NCBI GenBank assembly: GCA_014529385.2
Contig: CM043967.1
Span: 7,150,001-7,214,000, forward strand
Length of the DNA: 64,000 bases
Reading direction: 5' to 3'
Origin: Adiantum capillus-veneris
Lineage: Eukaryota; Streptophyta; Polypodiopsida; Polypodiales; Pteridaceae
In this document: in pieces, positions 11,640 to 23,394 of the stretch
Position numbering within the stretch: position 1 is the first letter of the stretch
How the letters are laid out: each line of letters opens with the position of its first letter
Program-made: the position numbers and the translations under genes
Notes under the pieces: model-generated
What the model was told of the DNA's origin: nothing
Database searches by the model: none
The model's input: only the letters and a program-made list of their open reading frames with translations

Positions 11640-12230
11640 ACATTGAAGTAAACTGATGCTTGGTCAAGGAGTGTGCATTCAACTTGAGCTTGGCATTGTT
11701 TGTTACATTTTAGTGCTTGATTTGAATGCGAAAATCATGCAAAGTACTAAAATTGATCTTGTTTGACGGCCATAAGAGGGCTTATGATTGTTCTTAAATT
11801 CTTTTAGTGCTTGTATTGTGTGACCATATGAATGTATAGCACTAATCAATAATCTTTTTTGAAGGGATGGTGGCCAAAGATACAACACAAGGTTTTGATG
11901 CCTCGAGGGAGCTTCAATTCTTTTCATTTTATGCTCTCTTTTTCCCTTGCTATGCATGCCATATGAGTGCTAGTTGGATGTGATCATCGAAGGTGTGCAT
12001 GAAAGATTGGGCTTGGCATTGATTGTACATTTTTAGTGTTTGATTCAAATGCAAAATCCTTGCATAACACTAACATTGAGCTTGTTTTGATGGACAAGAG
12101 TGTGAGTAAAAATTTGAACTTGGCTTTGTGCAAGTTTTAGTGCTTGTATTGGATGATCAAAAGCTAAAGAGCACTAATGCTTTGAGTTTTTTTTTGAAGG
12201 AATGTGGACGAAGTGTGTGTTCAAATGATC
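11640..12230. repeat. Diverged tandem repeat, period about 345 bp
   Basis: Two diverged copies start near 11640 and 11985. Shared landmarks are GTGTGCAT, GAGCTTGGCATTG or GGGCTTGGCATTG, ACATTTTAGTG or ATTTTTAGTG, CTTGATTTGAATGC or TTTGATTCAAATGC, TTAGTGCTTGTATTG, and a T-run followed by GAAGG. Non-coding. Confidence 0.7.
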
Positions 12231-12308
12231 CAAGAAGGGGTCATCATTGAAAAATATTGCAAAATTTGGATAATTAGAGCCATTCCAAAGGTGTAAAGTT
12301 GTAATGCT

Positions 12309-12620
12309 AGCTCATAGCTTGGTCTAAAAATGAAATTTTTTCATTTTGAGCTAGTGTTTAGCCAACTTTTTGAGCTTTCAAGTACATACTTTGGCTAGTA
12401 AGATCCATTCATTCTCGTTTCATCAAGTTGCAGTCATCTCTAGCTCATAGAGTGTGCTCTAAAATTGTAAAATTTATTGAGCTAGTTGTTAGCCAACTTT
12501 TTGGAAATCTTTGCAATGTAAAATTTGGCTTTGAAGAGCCACTTCATTTCATCAAAGTTGTATTATTTTTTAGCTCTTGGCTTGTTTTAAATTCCATACT
12601 TCAAGAGAGCTAGAAACTAG
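12309..12620. repeat. Tandem repeat, period about 130 bp, three copies
   Basis: Copies start near 12309, 12440 and 12571 at CTAGCTCATAG or TAGCTCTTGG. Each runs through TAAAATT...GAGCTAG...TTAGCCAACTTTTTG to TCATCAA. The last copy is partial. Confidence 0.7.
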
Positions 12621-12624
12621 TTAA

Positions 12625-14118
12625 CTTTGAATCATGCATGAGAGATGATAAAAAGTGCAAAATTTGCTTATATGGAAGCAATTTATCTCTCTCATGGTTG
12701 TTATGTATACATAAATTTGCTACTTTAGAGCATCATGTGCATAACCAAAGGCATTTTTTTCCCTTGGGTTTTTTCCCTTTGGCAAATTCGGGTATGCAAG
12801 ACCCTAGCTTTAGGTGTTCATTGATGTTTTTGTGTGCATTTCGCGTTCAATAATTGGTTTTTGGAGCTTGTGTTTACACTTAGCTTCAAAAGGCTTCTTT
12901 TTGCAAATAAAAAAAGATCAAGAGACTTCTCTACTCAAAGGATTCTTGCTCAAGGATGCTCAAAGAGCATGAATAGGTGTAATCCTTCCATGATTTGGCT
13001 CTTTGTTCATCTCTCCATTCTCTTGCTTGGTTTAAGTGAAATTTTGCTTCTAAGCTATGGCTTTTTCATGTTAGAAAACTAGGCATCGTAAAGGTTCAAC
13101 ACCCTACTTTGTGAAAATTAAACTCACCAAAAAGTTAGGTTTTATGAATGCAAATCATAGGTAATTGGCCTTGACCTTAGGTTAATGCAGGTTCATTTCT
13201 TGTTAGTCCTAGATTCTTAGTGATAGTCGTTATATTCCACTCATTTTTGTCATGACCTAGGGCTATGATTAGGCTTTAGTCTTTTTTAGTCCAATTGCCA
13301 CTAGTTCTCATAAAGGAAGCAATAAAAATGTGCTAAAAAAATGAACCATGAAGCAAAGAAGTGTCTAAAAAAAGTAGCAAAAATGCTACTAAGACACATG
13401 AAAATAAAAAATTCTATGTTATGATGTGTCTGTGCTTGCCTAGCACCTTATTGGCACTTGGTAAGCGAGGGGAATTACCTTGGCTCACTTGGTCAAGGCC
13501 CTAAACCGATGCCCTGGGTTGATAGGGGTTAGCCGTCGCCTTGGTAAGCTAGTAGTCTTTTGGAACACCTTCTTGAGGGTTCAAGGAGCTGAGAGTCGCA
13601 CCTAGACTTGCCTTGGGGTGGTAGCCTTGTGATTGTGCTTTAATTTTTCAATGAATGATTAAATCAAAACTTCCATGAGCTTCAAAAATCTTTGACAATG
13701 TACTAATAGATTAGGAGCTTTTTTAAAGCCCATAGACATGATAGACTTGAATGATTTATTAAGATTGTTCGCATAGTTTTTAGGCTAGTAGGTTTATGAA
13801 CTTGCATTAGCTTAGGGTCATAATTGATTGCTTGTGTTTCTTGCATAAAACTGAAATTTCAAGTGGTTTAATCTTCACAATAGTCTGAGTATTTTTTTGC
13901 TTTATGTTGTCTAGTTTTTTACTATGATTAACCCATCTTTTAGAAGCAAAAAATCACTTTGCATGATTGTTCATTTATGCTTCATGTTTTATTCATTATT
14001 GGTGGCCTTTGATGCTCATTACTTGTTCTTATGTTTTGCAGCTTAACATTTCTTCCTTCTTGCTTTCTACCATGTCACTGTGTCTTGCTTCACCGGCACA
14101 CGAGAACGTGCGCCAAAT
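12625..14118. other. Element interior, 3' part, non-coding
   Basis: No retroelement protein is recognised. The open frames (for example 12834-13082) are not supported by any motif. A somewhat GC-richer stretch lies at 13430-13640. It leads into the polypurine tract before the right LTR. Confidence 0.6.
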
Positions 14119-14132
14119 TAGGAAGGTGGGAA
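14119..14132 (+). other. Polypurine tract
   Basis: A purine run (AGGAAGGTGGGAA) lies immediately before the right LTR start at 14133, as expected for plus-strand priming. Confidence 0.8.
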
Positions 14133-15077
14133 TGTTAGAAGCGGCTAACGGCTACACCAATTATGCACCAAGTTGTGGATATGTTATGGATGTGCCATAG
14201 TGCACAGTATGGACTTTTCATTGTATAGGGCTTGGGCTCATTTAGGAGTTCCAAAGTTGTATGAGTCTAAGCTAGAGAGCTCACTTTATCCCATAGTTGA
14301 AGGGTTTGAGGCCCAAAACTATAAGAGAGCCCTATGCTTAATGAGAGGTCATTCTTGAGTGGTCCTTTTGAGAACTCTCTCCCTAGAGGAGGTCTTGATG
14401 GCCTAGTCTTTGAGATTAATGCCCATGTTTAGAAGGCTAGTGCTAATCACATGTAATTAGTGTAACCCTATCTTAATTAATCTAATCTTCATTATGTTGT
14501 CAATCATGTTTATCTAATTTCTTTCATTGTTTTGAAGTGTTGATCTTCTCTAATCTAACTCTTACTTATGCTAAGCTACTCCGATTAGTGGAGTCCTTTA
14601 TCTAACTCTCTCGATTAAGCGGAGTGGGTGTACTCGTGATTGAGGGATTAGAGTTGTCCTCTAATGGTGTGCTTGTGTGTGTGTAGGTTTAAGAAGCCTT
14701 GAGCTTCATTTGATTATGTGTGACTTGATTTGGACACCATGATGGGCATGGTTGGGGTGGCCGACTTGAATGCGATCTTGTGTGCTTAATCGTCAATGCA
14801 TGTAATTAGAGTTGTGCTTGAGAGATTCCAAAATTAGTGTGTTTCACTTCATTGCTTGATGTGTGTAGATGATTGATGTGCGATTAGCATTAGTTGATTT
14901 GGGATGATTTCTATTTGCATTGGGGATGCACGCTCATGAATCCTCTCAATCTTTGCATCCGATGATGCTCTCACACATTCTTTGTGTGATGCCTCCAAGA
15001 CCTAGCCGGGTCATGCTCTCTCTCTCCGGATTGATAGATTTGTGGGAGATTGCCTATGCTATGGCGATCCTCCAACA
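14133..15077 (+). repeat. 3' LTR of the LARD-like element
   Basis: Begins TGTTAGAAGCGG and ends CTCCAACA. Relative to the left LTR it has about 15 single-base changes, a 17-bp deletion near 14873 and a shorter CT tract. Confidence 0.95.
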
Positions 15078-15082
15078 GTAAT
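15078..15082. repeat. Target site duplication, right (GTAAT)
   Basis: Exact copy of 7999-8003 directly after the right LTR. Confidence 0.93.
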
Positions 15083-16790
15083 ATTCTTCACTGGAAGTGC
15101 TCTGGTCATGGTAGACAGCAATCACTAGAAGGTTGCTTGGATGAAAATGGATGAGTTTGGCCCATGATTTTTAGCTTCTTGTTATCACACAATACAAAAT
15201 GTTCTCTTGGTCAATTGTTAAATTGAAGTCAAAGAACATGTTGTCAAAATAATACTTGGAAATATTTCGCTTTCAGGATGCACAATTGTGAGTTATGGTT
15301 GGTCAAATGTTCAAAGAAGACCACTGATCAATGTAATGCTGGTTTGTTCAAGGGGAGAAACATTCATAAAGCGATTGAAATTTTTGGTGCAATTAAAAGT
15401 GAAAAATATATTTTTGAGGTCTTTATTAATGTAATTAAAGAAATTGGTGCCAAACATGTAGTTCAAGCAGTCATGAACAACGCAAATAATTGTAAAAATG
15501 CTAGTAAATTAATAAAGAAGTGCTTTCCACATATTTCTGCCAATGGTTGTAATACACACAGCTTAAACTTGGTGCTGAAGGATTGGTACACTAGTGAAGA
15601 AACCACATGGTTCGCAAAAATAATTGACACAACACGTCAGGTTGTGAAATTTATCTTGAAATGATAAATAGTGCTCGATTGGTATAGAATGCACATGTCA
15701 CTGATGTTGAAACTTCCTACTGAAATTTGGTTTTATATGCATATTTATACATTAGAATCACTTTTCCAATATAAGTGCGCTGTGATTGACACCTTGAATT
15801 ACACAGCCTTTGATGAATGGTAGCTTGAGCAGAAAGAAAAAGTGAAAAATAAACTACATTTCTACATGGCAACATAAACAAAGCTGCTTGGTGGAGGAGT
15901 GTAATGGATGTATACCATGTAATGATTCCCGTTATGTTTGTGATTTGCAACCTTGATCAAAAAGTGCCAAATATGGGCAAAGTAAGGATGACATGGTGGT
16001 CAATTCAATCGAGTCTTGAAAATCTTGAGGAGCTGAAAGAGTCTATAGTAGAGAAGGAGTGGCGAGTACCATTCTCAAGGAAGCAACGATAAATTTTGGC
16101 CAAGTATATTCATGCAAGATGCAAGAGCGCTCATAGTCCACTCCATAGTGTGGCTTACATGCTTGATCCGCAGTATTGGGATTTAGATATGATGTCCAAT
16201 ACAGAGGTGGTGAGCAATTTCTATCACGTGGTCAACATGCTCTACTCCAACGTTCAAGATCGAATTGATTATATCAAAGAAATGAGTGCATTTAGATTAA
16301 AAGAAGAAGGTCCTTTTGTAAATAATTTTGTACAGTATGACAAAAGAGCAACCCTGCATGGAAGTGGTCGATGATGAATGGTGGAGAGCATTATACTCGA
16401 CCTTATGTCCCCTTGCAATGAAAGTACTAGCATAATCTGCAACAAACTCAAGTTCAAAGAGAAACTAGAGTATGTACAAGTATTTTCATAGAACCATTCA
16501 CAACAGACTATTATCAAACAGAGCGAGAAAATTAGTTTATATGTTTTGCAACAAAAAGATATTGCATCACATTGAAAGTGCTGGCTACAAGGAGGAAATG
16601 CCAACTTGGTTGTATGATTGTCAACTGGAAGATGAATAAGAGTTCAATGTTAGTATATCTCAATGCAGTGTAGATAAATTAGAAGAGAATGTGGTAATAG
16701 ATGTGGAAGTTGAATTACAAGGAGACCCACAACACTCAGACTTAGAACCAGATAACAACTTCACAAGTTCAATATAGCTTGATAGTAGAA
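15083..16790 (+). pseudogene. hAT transposase, central and C-terminal part
   Basis: Continuation of the transposase that starts at 7484. Around 15285 a shifted frame gives GCTIVSYGWSN, typical of the DUF659 region. The open frame 15278-15664 continues with NNANNCKNASKLI and NTHSLNLVLKD, the usual hAT order of an Asn/Asp-rich motif followed by His-Leu-Asn-Leu. 15904-16092 and 16096-16374 give the central part. Near 16390-16560, out of frame, WWRALYS...SSSKRN...IHNRLLSNRARKLVYM matches the C-terminal hAT dimerisation region. Several frameshifts and stops separate the pieces, so it cannot make a transposase even without the insertion. I could not define terminal inverted repeats or the 8-bp target duplication. 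Confidence 0.8.
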
Positions 16791-16799
16791 GGAAGATTG

Positions 16800-17300
16800 T
16801 GTCAAAAACCATTATGAAAGAGCTTGTATTAAATGTGTTTTGATCATATATAATGCTTCATATTCACGATTACACATAGTTTGTCGATTTCAATTAATAT
16901 GCTCAGAACCAATATCTTGGTCACCAAATAAAGTTGAATATCTTGTGAACAGATTACACATTGGCTACTATTTTGCATCAAACAAATAAGATAAACAAAG
17001 TGATAATAATGACCACATGTCAATGTATGGTATCCAGTCCATCCACCAAAATTCTTGTAGAAAACTGGACATTGGGAAGATAAAGATATACGCATCTGAA
17101 GTAGACAAGGGGACCAAATCTGGATACAGGACAAGGTGATTTATGTGTGTCCCTTGCAAAAGTGGAGGATTCACTCATTGTGTCAGATTCTGAACGTCTT
17201 GGCTTAAGTGGTGAATACTTTTCTCCATCCGGACCTATGAGGGTTGGGGTGTTTGGGTGGCTACTACAGAAAGCCATTTTATTTTTGCATCTTTCTCTCT
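16800..17300. other. Unassigned sequence after the hAT gene
   Basis: It may contain the 3' end of the hAT element. Open frames exist on both strands (16844-17134 -, 17020-17277 -), but I recognise nothing in them. Confidence 0.3.
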
Positions 17301-17305
17301 GTCAG

Positions 17306-17854
17306 TTATGTCATGTAAATATCTTTATTTCTTTTTAACTGTAGATCGACGTCTTCAACTATCAATGCCAGCTCATCTTGGGTGAAAGTGACAGAACTCT
17401 CTATGATATCATGGGTGGCAACAGTTGTCTCCTTCAATGAAAAGTCTACTGGCCGCCGTTGTTTCACAAAATTAACATATGATATTTTTGCAAAATGTAA
17501 CATACAATCTGCATTGTGTAGTGGATGACCATTATCTTCCAAGTAGATCCTCTCAGCATTTTCTTTGATCGCTTCATGGAGGCACTTCGATACCTTCCAC
17601 CTTCTTTTATTTATCTCCGTGTCCTCACATGGCCATATTGTTTTGATCATGTCCTTGGTCACTTCTTTATTGATCTCTTTCCATTATGTGGCTCGGATTT
17701 GCCCATATTTTGAAAGTCGTCGAGCAGTGCGCGTTGCTTGCTGTGCCGACATACTGTGTGCTAGAGACTTCATCCACTGAAATGCATTAACAGTCGCTTG
17801 ATGTTGATCATCAAGCACTGATTGGGTGCCACAAACTTGTTCTTTTTCAGCCAT
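17306..17854 (-). pseudogene. Unrecognised coding remnant
   Basis: Reading the minus strand from an ATG at 17854 gives a protein-like frame of about 183 codons, with one in-frame stop near 17690 (after YGQIRAT). Charged and hydrophobic residues alternate as in a real protein, with features such as WPCEDTEINKRRW and FTQDELALIVEDVD. I do not recognise the family. It could be part of a DNA-transposon accessory protein or a captured host gene. It may belong with the remnant at 18252-18710, which has the same strand and lies 400 bp upstream. Confidence 0.35.
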
Positions 17855-18251
17855 TTTATCTTAGAGCTACAACGGACAAATAACAAATATTCAATATCAT
17901 TGATACAAATATATTCTCATGATTTAGCAGTCTCACATATACACAAAGTAGACCAGTCTCGTCCACTACATAAGACGTCGTAAGCTGACTAAATCAAATC
18001 AACAATTGATGTGACTAAACAAAATCACACAATGGATGGACCCGATTGAGCCACAAGAAAAATTTGAAATACCCTGGATAACACAATAAATTTGAAATCA
18101 TCAAAGATAATTGATTTGATTAAAATACATGACAATTGATCCGATTGAAATACAAGACATGACTCAATGAGGTGAACCACCCCAAACTAAATAATACACA
18201 TTAATACAAATACAATACCTTGAAAAAGACAAATTTATATCACAAAAATGT

Positions 18252-18710
18252 TTAGGTCGGGTAAAAAGATGACGCAAGTTCAACACGTGATTGTTGGACA
18301 TGATTAGGGTCTGTCTTTAAATGTTCTTTGAAAAATATCAAAACATCAGATGCATTTCTTCTATTTTCTCGGTCTGCTAACTTCATCCAACAGTCTACTT
18401 TAATCTGAATGGCCCTCATAACATCTTGGTTGGGGTGGTAAAAATACTTCTTCTGAAAAATAAACTTTCCTGGCTGCACCTCAAAAATCTAACAGCATGT
18501 TTGGACTCTATCAAAATTCACCTCACTCCCTCTCTTGTAGCATTTTCCCACATATGTAATGCGGTCTAGAAAGAAAGAGATGCCTTTGATGGTGTACAAT
18601 GTGCACACACCAAAAGAGCCTGCTCCAACCCTTGTACCTTCTACCAAGTCCTCATGTGGAATGCCAATTAGATGAGCGCACTTGGCATTCAAAGCTGTGT
18701 GCATATGCAA
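18252..18710 (-). pseudogene. Unrecognised coding remnant
   Basis: Two open stretches (18489-18710 and 18252-18479) lie in the same minus-strand frame and are separated only by one stop. Together they give about 150 residues, with a GAGSFGVCTLYTIKGISFFL segment and a basic tail. Similar decay and orientation link it to 17306-17854. No function is assigned. Just upstream, at about 18708, plus-strand retroelement-like coding begins, so this may be an element boundary. Confidence 0.35.
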
Positions 18711-18927
18711 TCAGGGTCATTGTATATGGATTACAGTGGTCAGATCTACAATCGAGAACCAGAAATGCAAGATCCAACAGATCAACCAATAGAAGTCAAT
18801 CTAATTGGAAAACCAAGCCAAAGACGCATTAGGAAAAGTTTGGACTCAAAAATGGGCCTTGTAAGAATTGTTGATGTAGCATAGCGTTCACAAAGTGGGG
18901 ATCGGTAATTTTTTTGCAAATAAGATC

Positions 18928-19180
18928 CAAACTTATCGGAGGTTGGATATTTAGAATCTACTCTTCAAATACTATCTATTGATATATAGCATGTATGTAT
19001 CGAACATTGCCTTCATGTAGATCTAGAAAAAGGTGATTTTAGATTATCGTAATGGTAACAAAACCTGGATGATCGAAAAAAAAATGGCATAACTTTCATA
19101 GAAGTCATCCAAACTTTTCGGACTTGGCTCTTTAGAATCCATTTTTCAAGAACTTTCCAATGATAGGTCATATCATGGGG
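18928..19180. repeat. Diverged direct repeat, period about 178 bp
   Basis: TCCAAACTTATCGGAGGTTGG...TTTAGAATC near 18928 recurs as TCCAAACTTTTCGGACTTGG...TTTAGAATC near 19106. Non-coding. Confidence 0.55.
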
Positions 19181-19317
19181 TTCTAAGCAATATTTAGAGG
19201 GGTCTACCCGGTTGCTTTCTTTTGTACAACTTTGATGATGTGGCACTCTTAAAAGGCCCAAAAATGAGTTCAAAATTTTTCTAATGGTACAAAGGTCAAG
19301 ATGGAGCAGTCTACAGC

Positions 19318-19560
19318 TTGATGCTCAGTGTTCTAAAAGAAGATGCCAACAATTTGGCAAGCATAAAAACAGAAGCTCCTCTTCAAGAGCTTGACATGAC
19401 AGAACCAATTGAAATACCACCAGTCATGGCGTATTGCTCAGATTGTGGACAAAAAGGTGGACACTTTCCTGAAGATTGTCCAAGAAATCCAAACAACAGG
19501 GATGCATCAATTGCCAACAAGCAAGGTACAAGCAAATTGGAAATGCAAATCTCGATGTAA
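19318..19560 (+). pseudogene. Gag fragment with zinc knuckle
   Basis: An 80-codon frame. Residues about 40-55 read CSDCGQKGGHFPEDC, a zinc-knuckle pattern with one extra residue (C-x2-C-x5-H-x4-C), the nucleic-acid-binding motif at the end of retroelement Gag. The residues after it (PRNPNN) match the second knuckle of the gypsy element at 53054-53089. Upstream Gag is not recognisable. It is flanked by stops on both sides. Confidence 0.7.
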
Positions 19561-19691
19561 GTGCATCTAACTTGTCACTTTTAATGCAATAAGATGATTC
19601 TGCATTACCATTAGAAGCACCAGTAAAAACACTCCAAGTTCAAAATTAGCATCAAGATGCACAGGCACCTGAAAAGCTTAAAATTGATTCT

Positions 19692-20635
19692 TTGAACAAC
19701 AAATTCGTGCATGAATTTAGTCAAGGTGTCGAGATATCACCGAAAGTTGAAAAGACTATTAGGATTGCAAATGATTCTGCATCCACTATCACAAGTGTGC
19801 AATCATTCACGAGTCTAAGGGACACATCAGACAGAATGATGTTAGCATTGTATGGTACACATAATTCATATGCACACTATGTAGACCAAAAAGAGAAACT
19901 GTAAAAAAAAATATCAACCTGTTTGAACGACCCACCTACAACCTCATAGAAGTGCGTCCAGTGATATATAAAAAAGGATGGTTCATTTCAGAGGAAAGAA
20001 TCTATTATAGCCCATCCTCTCTAGAGTTGAAGGATATTACCCGCGTGAACTTAGAAATTTATTCAAAGCCAAACTCTCCTCCATCGGAAATCAAGCTTCG
20101 ATGTTGTGACCAAACGAACATATACTTTGACCAAAATAGTCGTAGATATAGACGAGAGCCTAGCACAGAAGCTCATATCATAGGAGATCCATGGGATAGA
20201 CAATATCAGGGCAAAGATAATGCTATTTATAGCTTGACTTGGAGAATAATTTGTCATGTTTCAAGGAGATACATAGGAACCCTAAACTATGTAGGAGGTT
20301 TACAAATACCAAATGTCAATAGTGCTACCCAAAATGTACCTTCTCAGTTCCAAAAGGTGAGACTAAACCAGAGCCAAAAAATTTTGAACTCTTATAATGA
20401 AGTAGGGTATAGTGATCACCCTAGGAAGGGGAGAGCTGTAAATCCATCAAGCTCAGCTCTAATACCAGAAAATTCTACACCAGTTAGAAGCCCTAGAGCT
20501 TCTAGCCAACAAATCCCTTCAAGGCAAAAACCATTGAAAGATCATATAATTGTTGGAAGTTTCCAATTGACCCAGATTCCATCAGAGTCTACAGAAAAAT
20601 GCTTATATAAAGATCATCAAGGACAAAAGTTTTAG
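19692..20635 (+). pseudogene. Gag-protease linker region (two frames)
   Basis: Frames 19692-19904 and 19952-20635 (227 codons) follow the knuckle. The longer one has aromatic and basic segments (YKKGWFISEERIYYSP near its start) and a Ser/Pro-rich second half. I recognise no conserved domain. By position it corresponds to the linker between Gag and protease, or to the accessory 3' ORF of the relative at 48-60 kb. A poly-A run near 19903-19911 may hold a frameshift. Confidence 0.4.
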
Positions 20636-20677
20636 CTGATCTTCACAAGTTAGAGTCAAAAGCTGACAAGTCCAATA

Positions 20678-21742
20678 GTGTTCAAACAATTACATGTGAC
20701 CAAACTCACATATGCATATCAAGACGCACATGGCAATGAATACCAACAGGTTCATGATGTTGTACAAACCCCTATGGATGGTAAGACTGAAGTCACAGAA
20801 TATCTAAAGATGATGCAAAGCCTCAAGCCGCTAGAACAGGTGACAAAAAAGTCAAAGTCAATGGGAGCTAAAGTCCAAAAAGCTACACAAAGGTCACCAC
20901 CAAAATCTCCTCCAAAGAGACAGATTCTGCAAGAAAGTACGGTGGATCTTCTAAGATCAAGGGTTACCAAGATGCAGGTGGATAATGCTCATCAATTGCA
21001 AAAAGGTGCAATATTACAACCAATGGAGTCAACATCGATTGCAGCAGGTGGTCAAAGTAAAGAAGTTGAAGAAAAAGCTCAATTCAAGGACACTGCCATA
21101 CCAAAAGCAGTCAATTCAGACACAAATATGGAGAAGATCAAGTGCAACATTTTTGGTGAAAATGAAGAAAAGCTGTCAAGAGAAGTAAAGCTGGATTTTC
21201 ATTTAGACAAGAACCTCATGTCTTTTCGCACTTGGAAAAGATGTGGCCAACCACAGATGGAAAATGCTCCTAAAATTGTGAGCATATCAGGAAACAAACG
21301 AGCAGAATGCTGGGGAATCATCTCCACCACCATTGAAGTAAGCTCATAGACCATCATAGCTCAATGTCATGTGATCACAGAAAAAGATATGCCAGATGAC
21401 ATCATAATGGGAATGCCAATGGCCCAGAAGATGTTTGCGATAAACAATGCAAACAAGATGCAATCTTCACAGACAACAAAGAATGAAGATCAAAATTGGC
21501 CACTCGCGGATGACATCACACAATCCTCAAGCACAGTTAAAATGGAGACTGATATCAAAGCAGATCTTATGGAAGATGATTCATCTCCATCAAATAGAGC
21601 TTCAAAAGAGCTTAAAGCAAATCAAGCAATAGCAAGTTCAGATCAAACAGAGCAAAAAGAAACCACAAAAGCTATTGAGCAAAGATTGTCACAAAGCCAG
21701 AAGTTAAGAAGAACAGGGTTGCAGATAGCCAAGAAGCAATAG
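20678..21742 (+). pseudogene. Retropepsin-like domain, catalytic site lost
   Basis: Frames 20678-21349 (223 codons) and 21371-21742 (123 codons) are joined by a break near 21350. The first half is Lys/Gln/Ser-rich. From about residue 175 the layout resembles a retroviral-type aspartic protease: a strand ending KLDFHLDKNLMS where D-T/S-G would be expected, then FRTWKRCGQP, GNKRAECWGII, and after the break MPDDIIMGMPMAQ, equivalent to the conserved I-I-L-G-M segment. The catalytic D-T-G is not present, so it is inactive as read. It is followed by an acidic Ser-rich tail. It resembles in order the second protease at 58.9-59.4 kb. Confidence 0.5.
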
Positions 21743-21765
21743 GAAGTCCAAAGCTCAATCACTCA

Positions 21766-22101
21766 TTGCCAGCAGAATCAGTTGTTGTAAATCAGATTGC
21801 AACAAAAAGTCTCAAGCTACCCTCCATAGAGACACAGTTAGATCAAGATGAGACCATGGAAAAAGCTGGACAAAGATCTTCAATAGAACCAAAAATTCCA
21901 AATTCAGAGTTGCAAAAGCTAGAAGGAATGAAGATCAAAATTGCAGACAAAGGTAAAGCTCAAGTGGAGCTTCCACCGATTAGCAAAGGAGATGTGACAG
22001 CATATGCCTCTACATCAAAGAAACCTCGTGGATCAGCTTCTTCAAGCAAAATAGGCTTTCAAAACTTCAAGTCAATTGTCGATCCAGAAAAAACCTCTTA
22101 G
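21766..22101 (+). pseudogene. Low-complexity linker after protease-like domain
   Basis: 111 codons, Lys/Ser/Glu-rich, no recognised domain. It lies between the protease-like domain and the Trp-rich tail and is probably part of the same original polyprotein. Confidence 0.35.
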
Positions 22102-22167
22102 GGGACACCCAGAAAAGCAAAGATATTTCAGCCAAAGTACTCAAGAAAGCAAAGGATAGTCAAGCAA

Positions 22168-22971
22168 GTGTTTGTTCATAGCAGTTTAGTCAAAGTCAAT
22201 GATCTGGTTTGGATTAAAGACATGAAATCAACACAGAAAGACAAACACATGGGATGGATAGCATCACAATGGAGCTTAAACGAGCAAGAGTACAATGGAG
22301 GTAACAGACATATGTGGGTATCAAAATTGAAGGTAAGAGCATATGAAGTAACATCAAGTCCCTCCCAAGAAAGAAGGTCCACAAGGTATCAACTTCGACA
22401 ATATCCTAGGATACCTAAGAAGCAAGTATACAACAAAAAAACATCAAAAGATGCTAAAGTCAACCACAACTCTCAAGAGGATACAGAAAAAAGATGGATC
22501 TCAAGGAATGTTCTTCTTGGACAAGGATTCTACAAAGGTTATACAAAGATTTGGCTACTAGTCAACCATAAGCCAACTACAGCTACACCATACCTGCATG
22601 AAGATCTTAAGAAATCAACAAGACCTAGAGCTAAACAAAGTAAAAAATGGAGTTACAAAGGTCCTCAAGAGATTTGGATTCCTAAGTCTTCCAATGCTCC
22701 TAGTCAAAAGCCAAATGCCGACAGTGAACAAAGGCCTACAATAGTATCAAATACTCCTTACAACAGGTCCAATTGGAGAATCAAACAGATAATGGAGTCT
22801 TCACAGTCAAAAAAGGACTACCCAACCAACAAGAATGCAGATTCAAAGATGATAAAACAGGTATGGCCAAAGAAACTTTCAATGCCAACTTGGTCCTTCA
22901 CTAATCCTCTTTTTGAGGATTCAAGCTTACTTTTACCTGAAGAAATCTTTGTAGTAAGCACAAGAATGTGA
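22168..22971 (+). pseudogene. Trp-rich tail ORF of gypsy relative
   Basis: 267 codons open without interruption, the longest intact frame of this element. It is basic, with Trp residues in recurring short motifs (LVWIKD, HMWVSKLK, KIWLLV, KKWSYKG, EIWIPKSSN, NWRIKQIMESSQ). The last two match the tail of the 48-60 kb element (QIWVPKTSS; WKIKEHLSSSQ). The role is unknown. Its preservation in a pol-less element suggests it mattered in cis or as a separate product, though chance survival is possible. Confidence 0.5.
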
Positions 22972-23394
22972 AAATTCAAGTCGCTAGGGTGCAAAAAGCA
23001 CTCTTTGGCATAGTCAGAGTTGGGCTACTGAGCATAAGAGTAGAAATCTATTAACTTACAATTGGTGGAGTGTTGTAGAGTCCAACACTCACTCACAATG
23101 CACAGTAAGAGGAGAGAATATATCCTCGTCAATGAAAACCATTCTTAAAGGGGTGCCAGCTTGCAAAGCCATGTCATATGCTTTTTTATAACTACACCAT
23201 CTTTCTGAAGAACCCCTCAAAATCTTTCTTGCACAGCATATTGTTTTACATGCATTTCTATGTATGCATAACTAGGATGTCCCATCATTGGACATATGCA
23301 TTAGACACTCTTTTTGCTTCCACCTATGCACCTTGAGTGGACTACAACAGGCAATAAACCAATTTCATGCTAACTAACAAAGACATGCAGTGGG
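22972..23394. other. 3' untranslated region of the element
   Basis: No coding. It connects the tail ORF with the minisatellite array. No LTR start is seen here. Confidence 0.5.

Larger units (their letters stand above)
8004..15077 (+). mobile_element. Complete non-autonomous LTR retrotransposon (LARD-like)
   Basis: A 7.07-kb element with LTRs of 969 and 945 bp, TG...CA ends (TGTTAGAAG...CCAACA), a primer-binding site, a polypurine tract and a perfect 5-bp target duplication. Its 5.16-kb interior (8973-14132) has no gag, protease, reverse transcriptase or integrase that I can find, only short frames. It therefore fits the large retrotransposon derivative class and would depend on proteins from another element. 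The LTRs differ at roughly 15 bases plus one 17-bp deletion, so the insertion is fairly recent compared with its host. It sits inside the hAT transposase gene. Confidence 0.93.

Noticed and set aside
18712-22971. Endogenous pararetrovirus
   Set aside because: The knuckle, protease-like region and LTR with polypurine tract fit a gypsy-type element. No movement protein, coat-protein or viral reverse transcriptase motif is visible.
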